64,000 nucleotides of DNA from Sphingomonas astaxanthinifaciens DSM 22298 (lineage in GTDB: Bacteria > Pseudomonadota > Alphaproteobacteria > Sphingomonadales > Sphingomonadaceae). Of this stretch, positions 29,099 through 39,368 are shown piece after piece. Each line of letters begins with the position of its first letter. Positions within the stretch are counted from its first letter, which is position 1. The translations under genes were made by a program, and so were the position numbers. The notes under the pieces are model-generated. The model was given only the letters and a program-made list of their open reading frames with translations, was not told where the DNA came from and searched no databases. The stretch covers positions 1,178,001 through 1,242,000 of the forward strand of contig NZ_JONN01000001.1 in NCBI RefSeq assembly GCF_000711715.1, written 5' to 3'.

Positions 29099-29137
29099 GA
29101 TCCCCCCTCCGATCGCAGAGGGGGAGGATGCCCGCGA

Positions 29138-29788
29138 TCAGCGTGCGCTGTCGAGTATCCGGTCGATCTGCGCCGCGACCTCTTCGACCGAGGCCATGCC
29201 GTCGACCCGGCTGACCAGCCCGCGCTCCTCGTAATAAGGAAGGATCGGCGCGGTCTTGGCGCGATATTCGGCCATGCGGGTGCGGACGGTCTGCTCGTTG
29301 TCGTCGGGGCGGCGCTTGAACTCGTGCCCGCCGCAGACGTCGCAGGTGCCCTCGACCTTGGTCGGCTTGAACCGGTCGTGATAGGGCGCGCTGCAGGTCG
29401 CGCAGGTGAAGCGGCCGGTGATGCGCTCGACCAGCGCTTCCTCATCGACGCCGAGCTCGATCACGTGGCTGAGCGCGCGGCCGCGTTCGCCGAGCAGGAT
29501 GTCGAGCGCTTCGGCCTGGTGCTGGGTGCGCGGGAAACCGTCGAAGATCGCGCCCTTGCCCGCGCTCTGATCGAGATGCTCGCCGATCAGCGCCGAGACG
29601 ATGGCGTCGCTGACGAGCTCGCCCGCCTCCATCACCGCCTTGGCCTTGAGGCCGACGGGGGTGCCGGCCTTGACCGCCGCCCGCAGCATGTCGCCGGTCG
29701 AGAGCTGGACCATGCCGCGCCTGTCCACCAGCCGTTGCGCCTGGGTGCCCTTGCCCGCACCCGGCGGCCCCAAGAGGATGATGTCCAC
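29138..29788 (-). CDS. adk: Adenylate kinase
   Basis: Interconverts ATP, ADP and AMP. The protein has 216 residues with P-loop GPPGAGKGTQA at 7-17, STGDMLR in the AMP site and DGFPRT around residue 85. The LID domain carries four cysteines in two CxxC pairs (CATC and CDVC), so it binds structural zinc, unlike the E. coli enzyme. The GTG at 29788 is the canonical start before DIILLGPPG. It lies downstream of secY as in other alphaproteobacteria, but the alpha operon (rpsM onward) does not follow. Confidence 0.96.
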   Translation of the reverse strand: MDIILLGPPGAGKGTQAQRLVDRRGMVQLSTGDMLRAAVKAGTPVGLKAKAVMEAGELVSDAIVSALIGEHLDQSAGKGAIFDGFPRTQHQAEALDILLGERGRALSHVIELGVDEEALVERITGRFTCATCSAPYHDRFKPTKVEGTCDVCGGHEFKRRPDDNEQTVRTRMAEYRAKTAPILPYYEERGLVSRVDGMASVEEVAAQIDRILDSAR

Positions 29789-29822
29789 GCCCGAAAAGCT
29801 CCCTGTTGTGCAGTCGGTTGTC

Positions 29823-29842
29823 ACGGGCTTGTCACAGCCCGT
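29823..29842 (-). terminator. Hairpin between secY and adk
   Basis: ACGGGCT (29823-29829) pairs with AGCCCGT (29836-29842) around a 6-base loop, starting 6 bp after the secY stop on the minus strand. No T-run follows, so it is more likely an attenuator or RNA-processing site than a full terminator. Confidence 0.35.
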
Positions 29843-29848
29843 CAAGCG

Positions 29849-31222
29849 TCAGCGGCGCGCCGGTCGTCCGCCGCTCTTGAGCTTCGACTTCTTGATGAGG
29901 TCGCCATATTGATGGGCGATGAGGTGGCCCTGGATCTGGCTGACCGTGTCCATCGTCACGTTGACGACGATGAGCAGGCTGGTCCCGCCCAGATAGAACG
30001 GAATGCCGGCCTGGGTGACCGCGAATTCGGGCAGCAGGCAGATCACGGCCAGATAGGCCGCGCCGATCACCGTCAGGCGGGTCAGCAGGTGATCGAAATA
30101 GGCTTCGGTCGCCTTGCCCGGGCGGACGCCCGGAATGAACCCGCCATGCTTCTTGAGGTTGTCGGCGGTCTCTTCCGAGTTAAACTGCACCGAGGTGTAG
30201 AAGAAGCAGAAGAAGACGATGCCGAGCCCGTAGAGGGTCATGAAGACCGGGCTGCCATGCTGCAGGTAGGTCGAGAGCGTGATCAGCCACTCCGAGCCGC
30301 CTTCGCTGCCCGGGGTTGCCCCGGCCATCTGGATGACGGTCAGCGGCATCAGTAGCAGCGACGACGCGAAGATCGGCGGGATGACGCCGGCGGTGTTGAT
30401 CTTGATCGGCAGGTGCGAGCGCTCCTGCGCCATCATCCCGCGCGCGGTCGCCCGCTTCGGATACTGGATCAAGACGCGGCGCTGGGCCCGCTCCATGAAG
30501 CAGATGAAGAGGATCAGCCCGACCACCAGCGCGATCACCAGCACGATGATCAGCGGGTCGATGGTGTTGCTGCGGCCGCCTTCGAGCAGCTGCGCCAGCG
30601 TGCGCGGAAGCGAGGCGACGATTCCCGCCATGATGATCAGGCTGACGCCGTTACCGATGCCGCGGCTGGTGATCTGCTCGCCGATCCACATCAGGAACAG
30701 CGTGCCGCCGACGAGGCTGACGGTGGCGGCGACGCGGAACATGATGCCGGGGTCGACGACCGCCGGAATGCCCTGGTTGGCGCCAAGGCCCTCGAGCCCG
30801 ACCGCGATGAAATAACCCTGCACCGTGGTCAGCAGGACCGTCAGGTAGCGAGTGTACTGGTTGAGCTTCTTGCGCCCGGTTTCACCCTCCTTCTTGAGGG
30901 CCATCCATGGGCCGTACATGGTCGCGCCAAGCTGCACGACGATCGACGCGGTGATGTAGGGCATGACGCCGAGCGCGATGATGCTCATCCGCGCCAGGCT
31001 GCCGCCCGAGAAGGTGTTGAAGAAGTCGAGGACGCCGCCGCGCTGCGTGTTGAACAGCGCGGCCATGGCACGCGGGTCGATGCCCGGCATCGGCACGTGG
31101 CTGAGCAGCCGGAACAGGATCAGCGCACCGATCGTGAACCAGATGCGCTTCTTGAGCTCGGTCGCCTTGCCAAAGCTGGCGAGGCTGATGTTCGAAGCCA
31201 GTTGCTCGGCTGCGGATGCCAT
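29849..31222 (-). CDS. secY: Preprotein translocase subunit SecY
   Basis: Core of the SecYEG protein-conducting channel. The protein has 457 residues and ten membrane helices. IDPRAMAALFNT and GGSLARMSIIALGVMPYITASIVVQL (first helices and plug region), and HGGFIPGVRPGKATEAYFDHLLTRLT near helix 9 are family signatures. It is the last translocase gene of the spc operon, separated from rplO by 143 bp that contain a strong hairpin. Confidence 0.97.
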   Translation of the reverse strand: MASAAEQLASNISLASFGKATELKKRIWFTIGALILFRLLSHVPMPGIDPRAMAALFNTQRGGVLDFFNTFSGGSLARMSIIALGVMPYITASIVVQLGATMYGPWMALKKEGETGRKKLNQYTRYLTVLLTTVQGYFIAVGLEGLGANQGIPAVVDPGIMFRVAATVSLVGGTLFLMWIGEQITSRGIGNGVSLIIMAGIVASLPRTLAQLLEGGRSNTIDPLIIVLVIALVVGLILFICFMERAQRRVLIQYPKRATARGMMAQERSHLPIKINTAGVIPPIFASSLLLMPLTVIQMAGATPGSEGGSEWLITLSTYLQHGSPVFMTLYGLGIVFFCFFYTSVQFNSEETADNLKKHGGFIPGVRPGKATEAYFDHLLTRLTVIGAAYLAVICLLPEFAVTQAGIPFYLGGTSLLIVVNVTMDTVSQIQGHLIAHQYGDLIKKSKLKSGGRPARR

Positions 31223-31342
31223 GTGTTCTTTTCGTCCCTACCCCAGGCGGCCCATATAGGGGGCGGCGCTGCGGATGAAAGCCGTCCTCCAGCGAAAGCC
31301 GGAGCCCAGTCGCTTCTTCACCACGCGGGAAGGCACACTGGG

Positions 31343-31360
31343 CCCCGGCGGTCGCCGGGG
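31343..31360 (-). terminator. Strong GC hairpin between rplO and secY (attenuator candidate)
   Basis: CCCCGGCG-GT-CGCCGGGG is a perfect 8-bp stem with a 2-base loop, 5 bp past the rplO stop on the minus strand. A wider pair, GCCCAGT (31302-31308) and ACTGGGC (near 31337-31343), brackets it. No T-run follows, so readthrough into secY is expected. This may set the ratio of SecY to ribosomal proteins, or it may be a REP-like element. Confidence 0.45.
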
Positions 31361-31365
31361 ATCAG

Positions 31366-31917
31366 TTACTTGGCCTGCTTGGCAGCCTTGTCGGCGATAC
31401 GCGCGTCGCGGGCCTTGCCCTTCTTGGCCTTGGCCAGCTCGGCCTTGTCCTTGCGCTCGATCAGCTCGACGCTGCCGCCGGCCTTCTCGATCGCCTCACG
31501 GGCGCCCTTGCTGACGCCGGCGACCTTGAAGTTCAGCTTGGCCGAATAGTCGCCCTTGCCGAGGATGCGCACGCCGTCCTTGCCACCGCGAGCGACGCCC
31601 GCCGCCTTGAGCGCGGCATGGTCGATCACGCCCTTGGCATCGAGGGTGCCGGCGTCGATCAGCTTCTGGATCGCGCCCAGGTTCACCTCGGCATGGTCCT
31701 TGGCGAAGATGTTGTTGAAGCCGCGCTTCGGGATCCGCATGTGGAGCGGCATCTGGCCGCCCTCGAAGCCGAAGATCGAGACGCCCGAGCGGCTCTTCTG
31801 GCCCTTCTGGCCGCGGCCGCCGGTCTTGCCGACGCCCGAACCGATGCCGCGACCGACGCGCACGCGGCTCTTGCGGGCACCGGGGTTGTCGCGGAGGTCG
31901 TTGAGCTTGATCGTCAT
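31366..31917 (-). CDS. rplO: 50S ribosomal protein L15 (uL15)
   Basis: Late-assembly large-subunit protein. The protein has 183 residues. The N-terminal block [22 protein letters not shown] and [20 protein letters not shown] are canonical. It carries a basic Lys/Ala-rich C-terminal tail of about 25 residues ([19 protein letters not shown]) beyond the usual end. The ATG at 31917 is chosen over a GTG three codons upstream. It is flanked on both sides by hairpin-bearing gaps of more than 100 bp, unlike the rest of the operon. Confidence 0.97.
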   Translation of the reverse strand: MTIKLNDLRDNPGARKSRVRVGRGIGSGVGKTGGRGQKGQKSRSGVSIFGFEGGQMPLHMRIPKRGFNNIFAKDHAEVNLGAIQKLIDAGTLDAKGVIDHAALKAAGVARGGKDGVRILGKGDYSAKLNFKVAGVSKGAREAIEKAGGSVELIERKDKAELAKAKKGKARDARIADKAAKQAK

Positions 31918-31949
31918 GTTCTGCACTCGCTTTCGCTGTTGTCGCGCAT

Positions 31950-32024
31950 CTGGCCCCCGAACGAAACCGGAGGCCAGTCACTGGTGATGAAATGGAAACG
32001 AGCCCCTGCACGAACAGGGGCTCG
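31950..32024 (-). terminator. Two tandem hairpins between rpmD and rplO
   Basis: On the minus strand, downstream of rpmD, the first hairpin is CGAGCCCCTG / CAGGGGCTCG (arms 32015-32024 and 31999-32008, 6-base loop), followed by TTTCCATTTC. The second is CTGGCC / GGCCAG with an inner CCG/CGG pair (31950-31977). The first resembles an intrinsic terminator with a short, imperfect U-run. Because rplO and secY follow without an evident new start, partial termination is the likely effect. Confidence 0.55.
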
Positions 32025-32032
32025 AAGCCAAC

Positions 32033-32215
32033 TTACTTTTCGACGGCCACCAGATGCTGGACCTTGCGGATCTGGCCGAGGACCTCGGGGGTCTCCTCCA
32101 CTTCCACGGTACGGTGCATCTTGTTGAGGCCGAGACCGACCAGCGTCGCGCGCTGGGTCTTGTCGCGGCGGATCGGCGAGCCCGTCTGGGTGATCTTGAT
32201 GGTCGCCACTTGCAT
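32033..32215 (-). CDS. rpmD: 50S ribosomal protein L30 (uL30)
   Basis: Small large-subunit protein of 60 residues with the bacterial L30 pattern [28 protein letters not shown]. The ATG overlaps the last base of the rpsE stop (TAATG). It ends 8 bp before the first hairpin of the rpmD-rplO gap. Confidence 0.96.
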   Translation of the reverse strand: MQVATIKITQTGSPIRRDKTQRATLVGLGLNKMHRTVEVEETPEVLGQIRKVQHLVAVEK

Positions 32216-32964
32216 TACTCCGTGATGCTGTCGGCGGTGGCCTCGGCCTCCGCCTGGCTCACGCCACCGCGGCCGAGCAGGTCGGCGACCTTCTTGCCGC
32301 GACGCTGCGCCACCGAACGGGGGCTGGTCTGATCCTTGAGCGCCTCGAAGGTGGCGCGGATCATGTTGTACGGGTTGGAGGTACCGACCGACTTGGTCAC
32401 CACGTCCGCCACGCCCAGGCTCTCGAAGATGGCGCGCATCGGGCCACCGGCGATGATCCCGGTGCCGGCCGGCGCCGCACGAAGCGCGACCTTGCCGGCG
32501 CCGAAGTGGCCCTTGCCGTCGTGGTGCAGGGTGCGGCCGTCGCGCAGCGGAACGCGGATCATGGCCTTCTTGGCCGCCGCGGTCGCCTTGCTGATCGCTT
32601 CCGGCACTTCGCGGGCCTTGCCGTGGCCGAAGCCCGCGCGACCCTTGCCGTCGCCGACCACGACCAGCGCCGCGAAACCGAAGCGCTTGCCGCCCTTCAC
32701 GGTCTTCGAGACGCGGTTGATGTGGACCAGCTTCTCGATCAGCTCCTCGCCGCCGTCGTCGTCCTGGTTGCGACCGCCGCGGCGATCGTCACGACGACCA
32801 CGGTTGCCACCGCCACGATTGTCGCCGCCGCGGCCACGGCCGCCACGGGGACCGCGCGGACCGCGGGCATCCTGCGCCGGCTGACCGGCATCGGCCGCCT
32901 CGGTCACGGCGCCCGCTTCGGGAGCACCGGCCTGGGTCTGGGTTTCAGTCTCGTCAGCCATCAT
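32215..32964 (-). CDS. rpsE: 30S ribosomal protein S5 (uS5) with long RG-rich N-terminus
   Basis: Decoding-fidelity protein of the small subunit. The conserved core starts near residue 75 ([20 protein letters not shown]) and is complete ([20 protein letters not shown]). Ahead of it is an extension of about 74 residues: an acidic Glu/Thr/Ala part (1-30), then an Arg/Gly/Asp-rich part (33-70, [18 protein letters not shown]). The protein is 249 residues against about 165 in E. coli. The first of two adjacent ATGs (32964, 32961) overlaps the rplR stop by one base. Confidence 0.96.
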   Translation of the reverse strand: MMADETETQTQAGAPEAGAVTEAADAGQPAQDARGPRGPRGGRGRGGDNRGGGNRGRRDDRRGGRNQDDDGGEELIEKLVHINRVSKTVKGGKRFGFAALVVVGDGKGRAGFGHGKAREVPEAISKATAAAKKAMIRVPLRDGRTLHHDGKGHFGAGKVALRAAPAGTGIIAGGPMRAIFESLGVADVVTKSVGTSNPYNMIRATFEALKDQTSPRSVAQRRGKKVADLLGRGGVSQAEAEATADSITE

Positions 32965-33317
32965 TAGAACTCCAGCCCGCCCTCACGGGCGGCATCGGCC
33001 AGGGCCTTGACCCGACCATGGAAGAGGAAGCCACCGCGGTCGAACACGACCCGGTCGATGCCAGCGGCCTTGGCGCGCTCGGCAAGCGTCTTGCCGACCA
33101 GCTTGGCGCCCTCGGTGGTGGCGTTGGCCTTGCCGCGCAGGTCCTTGTCCAGCGTCGAGGCGGCCGCGATGGTCCGCCCGGCGGCATCGTCGATCAGCTG
33201 CGCATAGATGTGGCGCCCCGAACGGTGCACCGACAGCCGCGGCTTGCCCGACGCGCGGGCCCGAAGGGTCGTGCGCACGCGGCGCCGACGACGGTCGAAG
33301 AGGGAGAGCTTGGCCAT
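32964..33317 (-). CDS. rplR: 50S ribosomal protein L18 (uL18)
   Basis: 5S rRNA-binding protein of 117 residues. The basic N-terminus [16 protein letters not shown], then [18 protein letters not shown] and the C-terminal [26 protein letters not shown], are typical. The ATG at 33317 overlaps the last base of the rplF stop. Confidence 0.97.
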   Translation of the reverse strand: MAKLSLFDRRRRRVRTTLRARASGKPRLSVHRSGRHIYAQLIDDAAGRTIAAASTLDKDLRGKANATTEGAKLVGKTLAERAKAAGIDRVVFDRGGFLFHGRVKALADAAREGGLEF

Positions 33318-33853
33318 TACTTCTTCTTCCCTTCCTTGCGGAAGATGAACTCGCCGCGATACTTGATGCCCTTGCCCTTGTACGGCTCGGGCTTGCGCCA
33401 GCGACGGATCTCGGCCGCGACCTGACCGACCTTCTGCTTGTCGATGCCGCTGATCTCGACCGTGTTGGGGTCGGGAGTCTTGACGTCGATGCCCTCGGGG
33501 ATCGCGTAGTTGACGTCGTGGCTGTAGCCGAGCTGCAGGCGCAGGTTCTTGCCCTGGGCTGCGGCGCGATAGCCGACGCCGGTGATCTCGAGCACCTTGG
33601 TGAAGCCCTCGGTCACGCCGGTGACGAGGTTCAGCACGTTGGTGCGCTGCATGCCCCACGCCGCGCGCGAGCGCTGGCTGTCGTTGACCGGCTGCACGCT
33701 GATCTGACCGTCCTCGATCGAGGTACGGACCAGGTCATCGAGAACCTTCATCGACAGGGTGCCCTTGGGGCCCTTGACGCTGAGGGTCTGGCCCTCGAGG
33801 CTCGCCGTCACGCCGGCCGGGACCGGGACCGGCTTCTTGCCGATACGGGACAT
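33317..33853 (-). CDS. rplF: 50S ribosomal protein L6 (uL6)
   Basis: Large-subunit protein near the GTPase centre. The protein has 178 residues, starting [15 protein letters not shown], with the C-terminal RNA-binding block [13 protein letters not shown]. The ATG at 33853 is 1 bp after the rpsH stop. A longer frame upstream lies inside rpsH and is not used. Confidence 0.97.
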   Translation of the reverse strand: MSRIGKKPVPVPAGVTASLEGQTLSVKGPKGTLSMKVLDDLVRTSIEDGQISVQPVNDSQRSRAAWGMQRTNVLNLVTGVTEGFTKVLEITGVGYRAAAQGKNLRLQLGYSHDVNYAIPEGIDVKTPDPNTVEISGIDKQKVGQVAAEIRRWRKPEPYKGKGIKYRGEFIFRKEGKKK

Positions 33854-33854
33854 C

Positions 33855-34250
33855 TTAGAACACCTCCGCCAGGACTTCGCCACCGACGTTCTGCTCACGC
33901 GCTTCCGCATCGGAAAGCACGCCGCGCGGCGTCGAGACGATGGTCATGCCCAGGCCGTTGCGGACCCGCGGAAGCTCGCGAGCGCCCGAATAGACCCGGC
34001 GACCGGGCTTCGAGACGCGCGCCAGATGCTGGATCGCGGGCTGGCCTTCGAAATATTTGAGTTCGATCCGGAGGCCCTTCTGGCCCGCCAGTTCTTCCTC
34101 GGAATAGCCACGGATGTAGCCCTCGCGCTGGAGCACGTCGAGGACGTGCGCGCGGAGCTTGCTGGCGGGAGTGAGGACGCTGTCCTTCTTCGCCTGCTGG
34201 CCGTTGCGGATGCGGGTGAGCATATCACCCAGGGGATCGGTCATCGCCAT
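33855..34250 (-). CDS. rpsH: 30S ribosomal protein S8 (uS8)
   Basis: Primary 16S rRNA-binding protein, 131 residues, starting [18 protein letters not shown] and containing KPGRRVYSG and the C-terminal [20 protein letters not shown]. In E. coli S8 is the translational repressor of the spc operon, and a similar role here is possible but no target site was identified. Confidence 0.97.
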   Translation of the reverse strand: MAMTDPLGDMLTRIRNGQQAKKDSVLTPASKLRAHVLDVLQREGYIRGYSEEELAGQKGLRIELKYFEGQPAIQHLARVSKPGRRVYSGARELPRVRNGLGMTIVSTPRGVLSDAEAREQNVGGEVLAEVF

Positions 34251-34260
34251 CTTGTGACCC

Positions 34261-34566
34261 TTACCAGCTCGACTTGGTGAGACCCGGAATCAGGCCCTTG
34301 TTGCCCAATTCGCGAAGCATCACGCGCGAGAGACGGAACTTGCGGTAGTAAGCGCGGGACCGGCCCGTCAGCTCGCACCGATTGCGGATACGGGTCGGAT
34401 TGCCGTTACGGGGCAGCTCCGCCATCTTCAGACGCGCGATCAGACGCTCGGTCTCGTCGCGGCTCTCGTCGTTCGCGAGGGCCTTGAGCTTGGCGTACTT
34501 GGCCGCCTGCTTCGCGACGAGCTTCTTGCGACGCTCGTTCTTGTTGATGGAACTCAGTTTCGCCAT
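34261..34566 (-). CDS. rpsN: 30S ribosomal protein S14 (uS14)
   Basis: Small-subunit head protein. At 101 residues it is the long, zinc-independent form, as the zinc-ribbon cysteines of the short form are absent. The C-terminal [21 protein letters not shown] and [11 protein letters not shown] are canonical. It sits 10 bp from rpsH and 21 bp from rplE. Confidence 0.97.
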   Translation of the reverse strand: MAKLSSINKNERRKKLVAKQAAKYAKLKALANDESRDETERLIARLKMAELPRNGNPTRIRNRCELTGRSRAYYRKFRLSRVMLRELGNKGLIPGLTKSSW

Positions 34567-34587
34567 GACTTAAGTTCTCCTGACCGC

Positions 34588-35172
34588 TTACGCGGCAGCC
34601 TTTTGCTGTTCAGCGTCTGCGGGGAACGGGAAGTTGAAGAGGCGCAGCAGCTCGCGCGCTTCCTCGTCGGTCTTCGCCGTGGTGGTGACGATGATGTCCA
34701 TGCCGCGGACCTTCTCGATCCGGTCATATTCGATCTCGGGGAACACGATCTGTTCCTTGAGACCCATCGCATAATTGCCGCGCCCGTCGAAGCTCTTCGG
34801 GTTGAGGCCGCGGAAGTCGCGGACGCGCGGAAGGGCGATCGTGACGAGGCGGTCGAGGAACTCGTACATGCGCTCGCGGCGAAGGGTGACCTTGCAACCG
34901 ATCGGCATGCCCTCACGCAGCTTGAACTGCGCGATCGACTTCTTCGCCTTGGTGATCACCGGCTTCTGGCCGGCGATCGCCTGCATCTCGGCCGCAGCGG
35001 CCTCGACCTTCTTCTTGTCCTGGGTGGCTTCACCGACACCCATGTTGATGACGATCTTTTCGAGCTTCGGAACCTCGAGACGGTTCTTGTAGCCGAACTT
35101 CTCGGTCATCGCCTTGACGATGCGCTCGTCATAATCCTTCCGCAGGCGCGGAGTGTAAGCCTGCTCAGCCAT
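34588..35172 (-). CDS. rplE: 50S ribosomal protein L5 (uL5)
   Basis: 5S rRNA-binding protein of the central protuberance, 194 residues. [30 protein letters not shown] and the C-terminal [19 protein letters not shown] are family blocks. The start overlaps the rplX end by 8 bp. Confidence 0.97.
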   Translation of the reverse strand: MAEQAYTPRLRKDYDERIVKAMTEKFGYKNRLEVPKLEKIVINMGVGEATQDKKKVEAAAAEMQAIAGQKPVITKAKKSIAQFKLREGMPIGCKVTLRRERMYEFLDRLVTIALPRVRDFRGLNPKSFDGRGNYAMGLKEQIVFPEIEYDRIEKVRGMDIIVTTTAKTDEEARELLRLFNFPFPADAEQQKAAA

Positions 35173-35485
35173 TGATCAGCTCCCCGGACTTGGCCGCGAT
35201 GCGGACCTTCTTGCCGTCGCGCTCCTCGAAGCGAACGCGGGTCGCCTTGCCCGTCTTCGGGTCGGCGATCGCGACCTTCGAGATGTGCAGCGGCGCTTCC
35301 TTGCGCTCCAGACCACCCTGCGGGGCCGCCTGGGTCGGCTTCTTGTGGCGGACGGCGACGTTGACACCGCTCACCACGACCTTCTGTTCCTTGGGCATGG
35401 AGCGCACGACCTCACCGGTCTTGCCCTTGTCCTTGCCCGAGAGGACGACGACCTTGTCGCCCTTCTTGATCTTCGCGGCGGCCAT
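35165..35485 (-). CDS. rplX: 50S ribosomal protein L24 (uL24)
   Basis: Assembly initiator of the large subunit, 106 residues. The KOW motif [20 protein letters not shown] is at the N-terminus. The ATG at 35485 overlaps the rplN stop by one base (TAATG), and the stop overlaps rplE by 8 bp. Confidence 0.97.
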   Translation of the reverse strand: MAAAKIKKGDKVVVLSGKDKGKTGEVVRSMPKEQKVVVSGVNVAVRHKKPTQAAPQGGLERKEAPLHISKVAIADPKTGKATRVRFEERDGKKVRIAAKSGELING

Positions 35486-35853
35486 TACAGCACCTCCGGC
35501 GCAAGGCTGATGATCTTCATGTGCTTCTTGGCGCGCAGTTCGCGCACCACCGGCCCGAAGATACGGGTGCCGATCGGCTCCTCGTTCTTGTTGACCAGCA
35601 CGGCGGCATTGCTGTCGAAGCGGATCACCGAGCCGTCGGGACGGCGGATGTCCTTGGCGGTGCGAACGATGACGGCGCGATGCACGTCACCCTTCTTCAC
35701 GCGGCCCTTCGGCGCAGCTTCCTTTACGGAAACGACGATGATGTCGCCGACGCCCGCGGTGCGACGCTTCGAGCCACCGAGCACCTTGATGCACATGACT
35801 CGCTTGGCGCCGCTGTTGTCCGCGACATCGAGGTTGGACTGCATCTGGATCAT
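35485..35853 (-). CDS. rplN: 50S ribosomal protein L14 (uL14)
   Basis: Interface protein, 122 residues, starting [18 protein letters not shown] and ending with [19 protein letters not shown]. It lies 29 bp downstream of rpsQ and is the first gene of the classical spc segment, here continuous with the S10 segment. Confidence 0.98.
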   Translation of the reverse strand: MIQMQSNLDVADNSGAKRVMCIKVLGGSKRRTAGVGDIIVVSVKEAAPKGRVKKGDVHRAVIVRTAKDIRRPDGSVIRFDSNAAVLVNKNEEPIGTRIFGPVVRELRAKKHMKIISLAPEVL

Positions 35854-35882
35854 GGGTCTATCCTATCCTTGACCAGTGCCGC

Positions 35883-36158
35883 TCAGACGTTGGCCGCTTC
35901 GGCCAGGTCGGAGGCCTTGGCCTCGCCAACCAGCCCGGCAACGGTCCAGGTCTTGAGCTTCGAAACGGGGGCGCATTCTTCGATGCGCACCTGCTGACCC
36001 ACCGAATAGGCATTCGCCTCGTCGTGGGCATGGTACTTCTTCGACAGCTTGATGATCTTGCCGTACAGCGGGTGCTTCACCCGCCGCTCGACGCGGACCA
36101 CCACGGTCTTGTCACCCTTGTCGGACACCACGGTGCCGGTGAGGACGCGCTTGGGCAT
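35883..36158 (-). CDS. rpsQ: 30S ribosomal protein S17 (uS17)
   Basis: 16S rRNA-binding protein, 91 residues. [21 protein letters not shown] and [19 protein letters not shown] are diagnostic. The C-terminal 15 residues are a less conserved Ala-rich tail. It is 12 bp from rpmC. Confidence 0.97.
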   Translation of the reverse strand: MPKRVLTGTVVSDKGDKTVVVRVERRVKHPLYGKIIKLSKKYHAHDEANAYSVGQQVRIEECAPVSKLKTWTVAGLVGEAKASDLAEAANV

Positions 36159-36170
36159 CTGTTACTCTCC

Positions 36171-36383
36171 TCAGCCCTGCTGCGCCGGCGCGCTCTTCGA
36201 GCGCTGGCCCTGAAGGGTCTTGATGCGGGCGATGGTCCGACGGACCTCACGCACGCGGCTCGGCTTCTCCAGCTGGTTGGTTGCCGACTGGAAGCGCAGG
36301 TTGAACTGCTCGCGCTTCAGCTCGGCGAGCTGGGTCGAAAGCTGGTCGTCGGTCTTCACCGACAGGTCGTCACGCTTCGCCAT
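36171..36383 (-). CDS. rpmC: 50S ribosomal protein L29 (uL29)
   Basis: Exit-tunnel rim protein that contacts signal recognition particle and trigger factor, 70 residues. [22 protein letters not shown] and [12 protein letters not shown] are characteristic. It starts 2 bp after the rplP stop. Confidence 0.97.
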   Translation of the reverse strand: MAKRDDLSVKTDDQLSTQLAELKREQFNLRFQSATNQLEKPSRVREVRRTIARIKTLQGQRSKSAPAQQG

Positions 36384-36385
36384 GG

Positions 36386-36817
36386 TCAGTCGGCCTCAAC
36401 CAGGGTTTCGCCAAGGCGGGCAACCACCTTGACCTTGATGGGGAGCTTCTCCGCCGCCCGCTCGAAGGCGGTCTTGGCGAGCGGGCCGGGAACGCCGTCC
36501 AGCTCGAACAGGATGCGGCCGGGCTTGACCCGGGCGACCCAGAATTCGGGCGAACCCTTACCCGAGCCCATGCGGACTTCGGCGGGCTTGCTCGACACCG
36601 GCACGTCCGGGAAGATCCGGATCCACAAGCGCCCCTGGCGCTTGATGTGACGGGTGATCGCGCGGCGAGCCGCTTCGATCTGGCGGGCGGTGATCCGCTC
36701 CGGCTCCATGGCCTTCAGGCCAAAGGCGCCGAAGTTGAGCTCGGTGCCACCCTTGGCATTGCCATGGATGCGGCCCTTGAAGGCCTTGCGGAACTTGGTG
36801 CGCTTAGGCTGCAACAT
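36386..36817 (-). CDS. rplP: 50S ribosomal protein L16 (uL16)
   Basis: tRNA-site protein of the large subunit, 143 residues, starting [19 protein letters not shown]. The conserved [19 protein letters not shown] loop, which approaches the peptidyl-transferase centre, is intact. Confidence 0.98.
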   Translation of the reverse strand: MLQPKRTKFRKAFKGRIHGNAKGGTELNFGAFGLKAMEPERITARQIEAARRAITRHIKRQGRLWIRIFPDVPVSSKPAEVRMGSGKGSPEFWVARVKPGRILFELDGVPGPLAKTAFERAAEKLPIKVKVVARLGETLVEAD

Positions 36818-36829
36818 TGGTTCTGTTCC

Positions 36830-37542
<713 letters not shown>

Positions 37543-37543
<1 letters not shown>

Positions 37544-37920
37544 TAGGCTTCTTCCTGCTCGCGAACGACGACGCGGATGCGGCTGAACGGCTTGACGATG
37601 CGGCTCGAACGACCACGCGCACGGGTCGCGAAGCGCTTCATCGAGATCGACTTGCCAACGCTGGCCTCGGCGACGACGAGCGCGTCGACGTCGAGGTTGT
37701 GGTTGTTCTCGGCATTGGCCACGGCCGACGCGAGGACCTTGTAGACATCCTCGCTCATGCCCTTGGGCGAGAACTTGAGGATGTTCAGCGCTTCCTCGAC
37801 CTTGCGGCCGCGGATGAGCTGCGCCACCAGGTTCAGCTTGCGCGCCGAGCCACGGATGGTGTTGCCGACGGCGAGCGCTTCCTTGTCGCCCACCTTGCGG
37901 GGTGCTGCCACCTTGCCCAT
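37543..37920 (-). CDS. rplV: 50S ribosomal protein L22 (uL22)
   Basis: Lines the nascent-peptide tunnel, 125 residues. [22 protein letters not shown] and the C-terminal hairpin around [20 protein letters not shown] are typical. Its ATG and the rpsS stop share one base. Confidence 0.97.
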
Positions 37921-38195
37921 TAGCGCTTGCCCTTCTTGTCGGCCGCGTGACCCGGGAAATACCGGGTCGGCGCGAACTCGCCGAGCTTCATGCCGACCAT
38001 GTCCTCGTTGACCGAGACGGGCACGAACTTGCGGCCGTTGTAGACGTTGAAGGTCAGGCCGACGAACTGCGGCAGGATGGTCGAGCGACGCGACCAGGTC
38101 TTGATCGGCGCGCGGCCACCATTCTCCTGGGCCGTCTCGGCCTTCTTCAGGAGCGACAGCTCGACGAACGGACCCTTCCAGACGGAACGAGCCAT
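37920..38195 (-). CDS. rpsS: 30S ribosomal protein S19 (uS19)
   Basis: Small-subunit head protein, 91 residues, starting [20 protein letters not shown], with [22 protein letters not shown] and [12 protein letters not shown]. It lies 3 bp from rplB. Confidence 0.98.
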   Translation of the reverse strand: MARSVWKGPFVELSLLKKAETAQENGGRAPIKTWSRRSTILPQFVGLTFNVYNGRKFVPVSVNEDMVGMKLGEFAPTRYFPGHAADKKGKR

Positions 38196-38198
38196 CTC

Positions 38199-39041
38199 TT
38201 AGCCCTTCTTCTTCGCGTGACGGCTACGGATGATGAACTTGTCCGTGGCCTTGTTGTGACGGGTGCGGGCACCCTTGGTCGGCTTGCCCCACGGGGTGAC
38301 CGGGTGACGGCCGCCCGAGGTCCGGCCTTCACCACCGCCGTGCGGGTGGTCGACCGGGTTCTTGGCGACGCCGCGGGTGAGCGGGCGACGGCCGAGCCAG
38401 CGGGTACGGCCGGCCTTGGCGAGGGTCTGGTTGCCGTTGTCCGGGTTGGACACCGCACCGACGGTCGCCATGCAGTCCGAGCGGACATAGCGCTGCTCGC
38501 CCGAGTTCAGGCGAACGATGACCATGCCCTTGTCGCGGCCCACGACCTGCACATAGGTGCCGGCGGCGCGGGCAATCTGGCCACCCTTGCCGGGCTTGAG
38601 CTCGACATTGTGGACGATGGTGCCGACCGGCATCTGGCCGATCTCCATCGCATTGCCCGGCTTCACGTCGACCTTCTTGCCGGCGACGACCTTGTCGCCC
38701 GGCGCGAGGCGCTGCGGCGCGAGGATGTACGCCTGCTCGCCGCCTTCACCCTCGTAGGTGATGAGGGCGATGAACGCCGAGCGGTTGGGGTCGTACTCGA
38801 GCCGCTCTACGGTGGCCGAGACGTCCCAGTTACGACGCTTGAAGTCGATGATCCGGTACTTCTGCTTGTGGCCGCCCGCGATGCCGCGGCTGGTCACATG
38901 GCCCTTGTTGTTGCGGCCGCCGGTCTTGCGCTTGCCTTCGGTCAGCGCCTTGACGGGCTTGCCCTTCCACAGCGCGCTCTTGTCGACGAGGATCAGGCCA
39001 CGGCGGGCCGGGCTCGTCGGCTTATATGCTTTGAGTGCCAT
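38199..39041 (-). CDS. rplB: 50S ribosomal protein L2 (uL2)
   Basis: Essential protein for subunit joining and peptidyl transfer, 280 residues. The conserved [20 protein letters not shown] loop, containing the functionally important histidine, is intact. The N-terminus [15 protein letters not shown] is standard. Confidence 0.98.
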   Translation of the reverse strand: MALKAYKPTSPARRGLILVDKSALWKGKPVKALTEGKRKTGGRNNKGHVTSRGIAGGHKQKYRIIDFKRRNWDVSATVERLEYDPNRSAFIALITYEGEGGEQAYILAPQRLAPGDKVVAGKKVDVKPGNAMEIGQMPVGTIVHNVELKPGKGGQIARAAGTYVQVVGRDKGMVIVRLNSGEQRYVRSDCMATVGAVSNPDNGNQTLAKAGRTRWLGRRPLTRGVAKNPVDHPHGGGEGRTSGGRHPVTPWGKPTKGARTRHNKATDKFIIRSRHAKKKG

Positions 39042-39047
39042 CGGTCC

Positions 39048-39368
39048 TTAGATCCCGCTCGTGATGTCGATCGGGTCCTGGCCCGGGGCCAGGGTCACGA
39101 TCGCCTTCTTCTCGTCCGACCGCTGGTAGGGCTTGCCCTTCCAGCGCTTCGACTTGCCCTTGGTGACGAGGGTGTTCACGTTGGCAACCTTGCGGTTGAA
39201 CAGCGCTTCGACCGCCGCCTTGATCTCGGGCTTGCTGGCGTCGCCCGCCACCTTGAACACGACCGCATTATGCTCGGAGAGCATGGTCGTCTTTTCGGTG
39301 ATGTGCGGCCCGCGGATCACGTCATAGTGGCGGATGTCGACCGCCTGGGTGGTCGGCTTCTTAGCCAT
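39048..39368 (-). CDS. rplW: 50S ribosomal protein L23 (uL23)
   Basis: Exit-tunnel docking site for trigger factor and SRP, 106 residues. [18 protein letters not shown] at the N-terminus and [20 protein letters not shown] are family blocks. Its start overlaps the rplD stop by 8 bp. Confidence 0.97.
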   Translation of the reverse strand: MAKKPTTQAVDIRHYDVIRGPHITEKTTMLSEHNAVVFKVAGDASKPEIKAAVEALFNRKVANVNTLVTKGKSKRWKGKPYQRSDEKKAIVTLAPGQDPIDITSGI

